5,520 nt of DNA. Source: Dehalococcoidia bacterium (lineage in GTDB: Bacteria; Chloroflexota; Dehalococcoidia; Dehalococcoidales; UBA1222). Made by a program: the position numbers and the translations under genes. The stretch is taken from the NCBI GenBank assembly GCA_009786345.1, contig WQTJ01000079.1, forward strand, positions 1 through 5,520, written 5' to 3'. This document shows positions 1 through 5,520 of this stretch, in pieces. The notes beneath the pieces were generated by a model. The model was not told the origin of the DNA, made no database searches, and was given only the letters and a program-made list of their open reading frames with translations. Each line of letters starts with the position of its first letter. The first letter of the stretch is position 1.

Positions 1-1146
1 AGAGGCGGAGATGTTGTAGCTAAAGCTGATGCGAGTTTGAATACACTGGCTTTTTTTCATAACGGCAAATTTTATAAAGCAGAGAATGCCGGTAATGGTC
101 AGCGTCAGAGAAAACATGGTAGAAATGGCACCGACTTGTTATTGCCAGTGCCTGTTGGCACTATGGTGCAAACGTACGATGAATATGGTGAACTTATACT
201 GTTATCGGATTTAGCAACTGATCAACAGTGTGCTGTGATTGCGAGCGGGGGAAAAGGCGGATTGGGAAATTCGCACTTTGCATCCGCTGCTAACCAAACT
301 CCACGGTTGGCTGAAAAAGGTGTTGAGGGAGAAGAAAAAGGTATTATACTGGAACTTCGTCTGCTGGCAGATGTTGGAATTATTGGTTATCCAAATGTTG
401 GTAAATCATCTTTATTGAATGCGTCCACTGCTGCTAACCCTAAAATTGCCAATTATGCATTTACCACACTTGAGCCCATTTTAGGTGTGGTGCAAACTAA
501 AAAACAACGTTTTGTTATCTGTGAAATTCCAGGTTTAATTGAAGGCGCGCATTTGGGCAAAGGTTTGGGACACGAATTTTTACGCCATGCTGTGCGAACG
601 CGAGTGTTAGTGCATTTATTGGACGGGGCTTCTCTGTCGCCTGTTGATGATATGATTGCTGTCAACAATGAGATTTCTCTTTTTGATGCTTCAATGTCGC
701 GTAAACCTCAGATAGTAGTTATTAACAAAATTGATAAACCAGAAGTGCAAGCGCGTAAAGCCGAGTTGCGTAAAATATTTAAAAATATTGGCATTAAGCC
801 AAGTTTTGTTTCAGCTGAAACTGGCGATGGTGTTACTGAATTAATGGAAGAAGTATTAAATCTACTGCAACAGCATCCGCTGCCTGCAGCGCCAAAAGAA
901 GAAATACCAGAGTTGCACCCGCGAGGTATGACGCCTGGTCTAAGTGTGGAGCAAAATGACGGCGTTTTTATTATTCATTCTTCAGGGCTTGAGCGCATGG
1001 TGGCTGGCAGTGACATCAGTAATCCTGAGGTGCGCCGCCAGATAGGCAGACGCATTAGCAGCCCGCGCTTGCGCCACGTGATAGAGCGTGCTGGTATCAA
1101 AGCCGGGGATAAGATCCGCATCGGAGATTTTGAGTGGATGTGGTAA
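1..1146 (+). CDS. obg: Obg family GTPase, 5'-truncated by the window edge
   Basis: GTPase that associates with the 50S ribosomal subunit and acts in its late assembly and in stress responses. The frame is open from base 1 and opens with the glycine-rich Obg fold (RGGDVV..ADASLNTL), so the TTG at 37 is internal and the true start lies upstream. The window holds 381 residues; by comparison with family proteins of about 420 residues, some 40 N-terminal residues are missing. Numbering from base 1, the Obg fold runs to about residue 120. The G domain follows: G1 GYPNVGKSS at 129-137, switch I FTTLEP near 154, G3 at 175, G4 NKID at 242-245 and G5 SAETG at 271-275. The C-terminal OCT domain spans about 311-381 and ends IRIGDFEWMW. 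The usual Asp of the G3 motif (DxPG) is Glu here (EIPGLIEGAH). The stop lies 4 nt before nadD, so the two are probably co-transcribed. Identification is firm. Confidence 0.96.
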   Translation, partial: RGGDVVAKADASLNTLAFFHNGKFYKAENAGNGQRQRKHGRNGTDLLLPVPVGTMVQTYDEYGELILLSDLATDQQCAVIASGGKGGLGNSHFASAANQTPRLAEKGVEGEEKGIILELRLLADVGIIGYPNVGKSSLLNASTAANPKIANYAFTTLEPILGVVQTKKQRFVICEIPGLIEGAHLGKGLGHEFLRHAVRTRVLVHLLDGASLSPVDDMIAVNNEISLFDASMSRKPQIVVINKIDKPEVQARKAELRKIFKNIGIKPSFVSAETGDGVTELMEEVLNLLQQHPLPAAPKEEIPELHPRGMTPGLSVEQNDGVFIIHSSGLERMVAGSDISNPEVRRQIGRRISSPRLRHVIERAGIKAGDKIRIGDFEWMW

Positions 1147-1150
1147 AGCC

Positions 1151-1753
1151 GTGAATATCGCTGTGTTTGGCGGCACATTTGACCCGATTCACAATGGTCA
1201 TCTAATGGTAGCCGATGTGGTAGCAAGCCGCTTATCAGCTCATGTTATTTTTGTGCCGGCAGGGCAGCCTTGGTTAAAAGCAGAGCGCCAGCTTGCATCT
1301 GCAGGCGACCGCTTGGAAATGGTACACCGAGCTATCAGTGGTGATAGCCGTTACAGCCTCTCTACTGTCGAAACAGAGCGTTCAGGCCCAAGCTATACCA
1401 TAGACACCATCCGCCAGTTGAAACAGCGGCTTGGGCTTTGTGAAGAGTTGTACTTTGTGCTTGGTTGGGATGTCTTATTTGATTTGCCTTCTTGGCATGA
1501 ACCTGAAGCTCTTATACAGATGTGCCGCTTAGTAGCAGTGCCTCGTATCGGCTGCAACGCACCAGACGCAGCTGATTTGGAGAAGTTGTTGGCAGGCCTT
1601 TCACAACGAGTAGTGTTGCTGGATAAGCCTGTAATCAATATCTCATCTTCTGTTATCAGAGAAAAGATAAAGCAAGGATTGTCATTGGAAAATCTACTGC
1701 CCCAAAAAGTAGAGGATTACATCAAAGAAAAAGGTCTCTACTTACATGATTAA
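1151..1753 (+). CDS. nadD: Nicotinate-nucleotide adenylyltransferase
   Basis: Transfers AMP from ATP to nicotinate mononucleotide, giving deamido-NAD in cytosolic NAD biosynthesis. The protein is 200 residues, normal for the family. Seen: the nucleotidyltransferase signature GGTFDPIHNGH at residues 7-17, a GWD..LPSWHEP segment at 105-117 that corresponds to the substrate-binding G-x-D...W region, and the C-terminal ISSSVIR motif at 164-170 (family ISS[TS]xIR). The GTG at 1151 is chosen because VNIAVFGGTFDP gives the standard family N-terminus. The frame is open upstream to 1088, but that stretch reads through the end of obg and resembles nothing, and a TTG at 1130 lies too close to GGAG at 1123-1126. 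No strong ribosome binding site precedes GTG 1151, so initiation may be coupled to termination of obg 4 nt upstream. Function is confident; the exact start is fairly confident. Confidence 0.94.
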   Translation: MNIAVFGGTFDPIHNGHLMVADVVASRLSAHVIFVPAGQPWLKAERQLASAGDRLEMVHRAISGDSRYSLSTVETERSGPSYTIDTIRQLKQRLGLCEELYFVLGWDVLFDLPSWHEPEALIQMCRLVAVPRIGCNAPDAADLEKLLAGLSQRVVLLDKPVINISSSVIREKIKQGLSLENLLPQKVEDYIKEKGLYLHD

Positions 1754-1804
1754 GGCATAACAGCGTTCTGCGCGAATATGCTGGGATTGCCTGAAAAGGG
1801 AGTG

Positions 1805-1838
1805 TAGTAGCTAGCTAAGCTACTAGCTGTAGTTCTTT
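1805..1838 (+). terminator. Possible weak terminator after nadD
   Basis: An 8-bp perfect inverted repeat TAGTAGCT / AGCTACTA (1805-1812 and 1818-1825) with a 5-nt loop lies 51 bp after the nadD stop and is followed by a loosely U-rich stretch ending TTCTTTT at 1838. The stem is AT-rich and the U-run is set off from it by about 8 nt, so it would be weak. The same bases contain the frame-restored hicB stop (TAG on the minus strand at 1815-1817), so the palindrome could instead serve both convergent genes or be accidental. Confidence 0.35.
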
Positions 1839-2166
1839 TAGGGCATTTTGGAGTGTCTGCGAGAAATTGACGTTAGCCGCCAGTTGCTTTCTCGTTTAAC
1901 CAAGACGGAATAGTCAGCGTTTTCTTTACCACTTTACTTTCATGCCATCTGCGATAATCTTCAGTATCCACCGAAATGAGCGTTATAATATCCGCAGATT
2001 CTTTTTCAATACTATTCGCATCGCTCGGCACTGGTATTCGTTGCCCATCTTCTTCCATGTGATACAAAGCCCCGCATAAAAAATCTTCTGCATTTTCGAT
2101 GCCATCCGATAATGCCTCCCCCATAGTCGCCCCTCTTTGTCGCGGTGGTTGTCTGGATCTACGCAC
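1815..2166 (-). pseudogene. Decayed hicB-type antitoxin, frameshifted, no hicA partner
   Basis: HicB proteins neutralise the HicA mRNA interferase and repress their own operon; they have a degraded RNase H-like N-terminal fold and a DNA-binding C-terminus. The intact minus frame (stop at 1873) has hallmark HicB segments: GATMGEALSDGIENAEDFL, MEEDGQRIPVPSD, a VDTEDYRRW strand and VKKTLTIPSWLNEKA, the start of the ribbon-helix-helix tail. It then ends abruptly as TGG-stop. Dropping one base near 1881 restores the expected tail, NVNFSQTLQNALKELQL, ending at TAG 1815-1817. At the other end, dropping the base at 2134 turns QRGATM into ATKGATM, as in intact HicB, but the first strand and the PDLPG-like turn are not readable in any one frame. 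At least two lesions are therefore implied. No HicA frame is present upstream (2167-2541) or downstream. An ATG at 2124-2122 with GAGGGG 5 nt before it could still yield an 83-residue fragment. Family assignment is strong; loss of function is inferred. Confidence 0.85.
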
Positions 2167-2271
2167 TAGGCATAAAAATGAGGGGGGGGGCTTTACTCAC
2201 TATGGGTCACTTTATTCAGTACTATTATTAATAAATATATATTTATATAAACATTATTAGGCATAAATATG
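2167..2271. repeat. Pair of 14-bp direct repeats flanking the AT-rich block
   Basis: TAGGCATAAAAATG at 2167-2180 and TAGGCATAAATATG at 2258-2271 match at 13 of 14 positions, with starts 91 bp apart. The first copy begins exactly where the open hicB frame begins (GTG at 2166-2164), just outside the last readable HicB homology. Such a pair could mark a past insertion or slippage event, or be two binding sites for one regulator. Confidence 0.55.
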
Positions 2272-2380
2272 TTAGATAAGTCTTAATTTCTTTGTCACGA
2301 AAGGGGAGGTATTACTTTATAAGAAATGCCGCGGCGGGGGTAGTAAATGCCACAAAAGCTGCTGTGTAATTTGTGCCTAA
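2257..2380. repeat. 124-bp segment with 12-bp imperfect terminal inverted repeats
   Basis: TTAGGCATAAAT at 2257-2268 faces ATTTGTGCCTAA at 2369-2380; the second is the reverse complement of the first at 11 of 12 positions. The interior has no coding capacity. This resembles the ends of a small non-autonomous element, but flanking target duplication is not evident and other copies of the motif lie outside the segment (2167, and a weaker one at 2495-2509), so a regulatory motif family is an equal explanation. Confidence 0.35.
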
Positions 2381-2419
2381 TTTACACCAAGTGATTTTAG
2401 AGGGTTTTTTGGTGTAAAT
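2380..2419. repeat. 11-bp perfect inverted repeat with 18-nt spacer
   Basis: ATTTACACCAA at 2380-2390 is perfectly mirrored by TTGGTGTAAAT at 2409-2419. The right arm begins three loosely similar TGG-G-AAA units (2409-2420, 2421-2430, 2431-2442). As RNA it would form an 11-bp stem with an 18-nt loop; neither strand has a following U-tract, so it is not a standard intrinsic terminator. It lies 120-160 bp past the gyrB stop. Confidence 0.6.
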
Positions 2420-2482
2420 CATGGTGAAACATGGGGTAAAATAGCGCAATAATATGCAATGTTAGGATAACATAACTAGTGT

Positions 2483-2509
2483 CATTGTGCGTAATTAGGG
2501 CACATAATG
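2483..2509. repeat. Interrupted dyad past the gyrB stop
   Basis: CATT-GTGC (2483-2490) is mirrored by GCAC-AT-AATG (2500-2509) around a central TAATTA palindrome, giving a near-symmetric 27-bp site. It begins 33 bp past the gyrB stop on the minus strand. It could be an RNA hairpin at the end of the gyrB transcript or a protein-binding site; no U-tract follows. Confidence 0.35.
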
Positions 2510-2541
2510 CAATGTAGTGAAGCGTCAGAAACCACGGCTGG

Positions 2542-4488
<1,947 letters not shown>

Positions 4489-4492
4489 CTAT

Positions 4493-4499
4493 TCACCTT
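4493..4499 (-). promoter_or_regulatory. gyrB ribosome binding site
   Basis: On the minus strand AAGGTGA ends 7 nt before the gyrB ATG. It is a near-consensus Shine-Dalgarno sequence and supports the chosen start over the internal methionines. Confidence 0.85.
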
Positions 4500-4548
4500 T
4501 GCCGTTGTGGGTTGTAATGGATGTCACTATAAGCTTAATAAATTACGT

Positions 4549-4567
4549 CCCGCCCAAGCCGGGTGGG
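4549..4567. promoter_or_regulatory. GC-rich hairpin in the gyrB leader
   Basis: CCCGCCC (4549-4555) and GGGTGGG (4561-4567) flank AAGCC. Read as plus-strand RNA, all seven pairs form with one G-U, and TTTTT follows at 4574-4578, giving a terminator-like shape for any transcript leaving the gyrB antisense strand toward folC. Read as minus-strand RNA, inside the predicted gyrB leader, the same stem carries one A-C mismatch and no U-run. The asymmetry favours a plus-strand role, although no plus-strand gene ends just upstream. Confidence 0.45.
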
Positions 4568-4598
4568 GAGTGCTTTTTATATCTAGGTCATTTATATC

Positions 4599-4607
4599 AT
4601 TATAACA
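4599..4607 (-). promoter_or_regulatory. Extended -10 promoter for gyrB
   Basis: On the minus strand TGTTATAAT combines a perfect TATAAT (4604-4599) with the TGn extension (4607-4605). At 17-bp spacing the -35 position holds only TTTCAG (4627-4622), as expected when an extended -10 compensates. Transcription would start near 4592, giving a leader of roughly 105 nt before the gyrB ATG. Confidence 0.65.
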
Positions 4608-4640
4608 TATAGAAAACATAGCTGAAAACGCCGTAATCCT

Positions 4641-4663
4641 CCAAGCTAGAGAAATAAGCTTGG
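4641..4663. promoter_or_regulatory. Dyad between the gyrB and folC promoters
   Basis: CCAAGCT (4641-4647) is perfectly mirrored by AGCTTGG (4657-4663) around a 9-nt AT-rich spacer. It lies just upstream of the predicted gyrB promoter and about 60 bp upstream of the folC -10 box, a suitable place for an operator acting on both. No regulator can be named. Confidence 0.4.
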
Positions 4664-4723
4664 CACAAGGTTTTGGTAGTGGTTTTATTTCTTATTCAAT
4701 TCATTCGCCAGTTTGAAATAGCT

Positions 4724-4729
4724 TATAAT
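4724..4729 (+). promoter_or_regulatory. -10 box of the folC promoter
   Basis: A perfect TATAAT with no good -35 at 16-18 bp (the position reads TCATTC-like). A TTGAAA at 4713-4718 is only 5 bp away and cannot pair with it. Transcription from about 4736 would place the Shine-Dalgarno sequence GAGGGG (4751-4756) some 15 nt into the message, which supports the assignment. Confidence 0.55.
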
Positions 4730-4750
4730 ACTATCGCTAAAACGAAAAAA

Positions 4751-4756
4751 GAGGGG
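4751..4756 (+). promoter_or_regulatory. Strong Shine-Dalgarno upstream of the folC start region
   Basis: GAGGGG lies 8 nt before ATG 4765 (frame of a 15-codon ORF) and 4 nt before TTG 4761 (in frame with folC), but 31 nt before the ATG at 4788 that best fits the FolC family. It therefore decides between a folC start extended by nine residues and a leader-peptide arrangement. Confidence 0.65.
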
Positions 4757-4764
4757 CGGCTTGC

Positions 4765-4812
4765 ATGAGTGCTGTCTTGGTTGGTTTATGGATAAGTATC
4801 GTGATGCTTTAG
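4765..4812 (+). CDS. Possible 15-residue leader ORF overlapping folC
   Basis: ATG 4765 has the best-spaced Shine-Dalgarno sequence in the region (GAGGGG, 8 nt) and opens a frame encoding MSAVLVGLWISIVML, which stops at TAG 4810-4812, 25 nt inside folC. The peptide is hydrophobic and resembles nothing I recognise. Ribosomes terminating here could reinitiate at the nearby folC ATG 4788, which has only a weak site of its own. It may equally be a chance frame if folC starts at TTG 4761. Confidence 0.3.
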   Translation: MSAVLVGLWISIVML

Positions 4813-5520
4813 GTTATCTTTACAGCTTTGTGGATTACGAAAACTCACAACAGGTACGTTCATCTGCGAACTATGACCTGCGGCGCATGGAAGAACTGCT
4901 TGTCCGCTTGGGCAATCCGCACCTTTGCGCTCCAAGTGTGCATATTGCCGGCACTAAAGGCAAGGGCAGCACCGCTGCCATGATTGCCTCGGTGCTTACT
5001 GCTTCTGGTTATAGAGTAGGCCTTTATACATCGCCGCATTTAATTGACATAAGAGAGCGCATGCGTTTAAATGGACGGCTTATTTCGCGTGTAGCGCTTG
5101 TTAGTTGTGTGGAACAGCTTAAACCAGAGGTGGAATTAATCAATGCTCGTGCTTCATATGGACGGCTGACTACCTTTGAGGTGCTTACAGCACTGGGCTT
5201 CTTATATTTTACTGAGCAGAAAGTGGATTTCCAAGTAGTTGAGGTTGGATTAGGAGGGAGGCTGGATGCAACAAATGTGATTCAGCCGGAAGTGTGTGCT
5301 ATCACCACGCTGGGGCTAGATCATACGGAGATACTTGGTGATACGCTGGCTAGAATCGCTGCAGAGAAGGCAGGTATTATCAAGCAGGGAGTGCCGCTTG
5401 TAAGTGCACGGCAGGAGCCGGAAGCTGCGGACATCATTGAAGGTTTTTGTAAAAGGCAGGATGCCGTACTTATCCGTGCCGGGGTGGACATCGTGTGTAC
5501 CAGTCAGTCTGTGCGCCGGG
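4788..5520 (+). CDS. folC: Folylpolyglutamate / dihydrofolate synthase, 3'-truncated by the window edge
   Basis: ATP-dependent cytosolic ligase of the Mur ligase superfamily that adds glutamate to folates and, in bifunctional forms, to dihydropteroate. The 244 residues in the window cover the N-terminal ATPase part of a protein usually near 430 residues. Seen: P-loop GTKGKGST at 55-62, TSPHL at 81-85, TTFEVLTA from 128 with the metal-associated Glu131, VEVGLGGRLDATNV at 151-164, LGLDHTEILGDT at 175-186 and AEKAGIIKQG at 192-201, whose Lys194 is the family's carbamylated lysine. The frame is open to base 5520. ATG 4788 is preferred because MDKYRDALGYLYSF is the normal FolC N-terminus; an in-frame TTG at 4761 would add nine residues and is better placed relative to GAGGGG. 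Whether it acts on dihydropteroate, folates or both cannot be told from this part. Divergent from gyrB. Confidence 0.96.
   Translation, partial: MDKYRDALGYLYSFVDYENSQQVRSSANYDLRRMEELLVRLGNPHLCAPSVHIAGTKGKGSTAAMIASVLTASGYRVGLYTSPHLIDIRERMRLNGRLISRVALVSCVEQLKPEVELINARASYGRLTTFEVLTALGFLYFTEQKVDFQVVEVGLGGRLDATNVIQPEVCAITTLGLDHTEILGDTLARIAAEKAGIIKQGVPLVSARQEPEAADIIEGFCKRQDAVLIRAGVDIVCTSQSVRR

Larger units (their letters stand above)
2167..2541. other. Gene-free, repeat-rich AT-rich spacer between the hicB relic and gyrB
   Basis: No reading frame here resembles a protein on either strand. Visible content: a run of nine G at 2182-2190; a strongly AT-rich block at about 2211-2290 with alternating TATATATTTATATAA; a GC island around 2327-2340 with the palindrome CCGCGG at 2329-2334; several related short repeats (listed separately); and ATGCAATGT twice, at 2454-2462 and 2507-2515. 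The 3' end of gyrB and the 5' end of the hicB relic both face this stretch, so it should hold the gyrB transcription end and the former hicB(A) promoter, but I see no clean terminator or promoter for either. Confidence 0.7.

Noticed and set aside
37..39. TTG 37 as the start of obg
   Set aside because: The same frame is open to base 1 and encodes conserved Obg residues before this codon, so the gene is cut by the window edge.
1088..1150. Upstream extension of nadD
   Set aside because: It overlaps the conserved end of obg in another frame and its translation resembles nothing in the NadD family.
2292..2323. TTGTCA with TATAAG as a plus-strand promoter in the gene-free stretch
   Set aside because: The spacer would be 20 bp and no gene or stable RNA follows before the convergent gyrB end.
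2302..2327. Strong Shine-Dalgarno-like AGGGGAGG followed by ATG at 2325
   Set aside because: The spacing to the ATG is about 15 nt and the frame stops after five codons (TAG at 2340-2342).
2211..2480. AT-rich block plus a TTATCC-like word (minus strand, 2470-2462) beside gyrB, considered as a replication origin
   Set aside because: There is no cluster of good DnaA boxes, no dnaA nearby, and the flanking genes converge here when divergence would be expected. The best DnaA-like word in the window (TATGGATAA at 4787-4795) is a lone match inside the folC start.

Overview
The window carries a chromosomal housekeeping block from a bacterium of moderate G+C content. In order it holds the 3' part of obg (ribosome-assembly GTPase), a complete nadD (NAD biosynthesis), a decayed hicB-type antitoxin on the opposite strand, an untranslated AT-rich stretch, a complete gyrB on the minus strand, and the 5' part of folC (folate biosynthesis) on the plus strand. 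The FolC N-terminus, the Obg and GyrB sequence style and the obg-nadD-gyrB-folC grouping remind me of Dehalococcoidia (Chloroflexota). That is an impression from memory and was not checked by a search.

Layout. Positions 1-1753 are a tight plus-strand pair: obg stops at 1146 and nadD starts with GTG at 1151. Positions 1815-2166 hold the hicB remnant on the minus strand, convergent with nadD. Its C-terminal ribbon-helix-helix segment continues in a shifted frame past the apparent stop at 1873, and its N-terminal strand is missing or scrambled. No hicA toxin is visible. Positions 2167-2541 contain no gene. This stretch has an AT-rich block, a run of nine G, a dispersed TTAGGCAYAAAT-like motif in both orientations, and an 11-bp perfect inverted repeat. 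gyrB fills 2542-4485 on the minus strand and has a good ribosome binding site.

Positions 4486-4787 form a divergent control region. gyrB has an extended -10 promoter and a leader of roughly 105 nt containing a GC-rich hairpin. folC has a TATAAT box, a strong Shine-Dalgarno sequence, and then a 15-codon reading frame that overlaps the expected folC start. A 7-bp dyad lies between the two promoters.

The intact genes are core functions (ribosome maturation, NAD synthesis, DNA supercoiling, folate) and do not form one pathway. The only accessory element is the toxin-antitoxin relic and the repeat-rich DNA beside it, which looks like a site of past insertion and decay. I found no convincing new multi-gene system.
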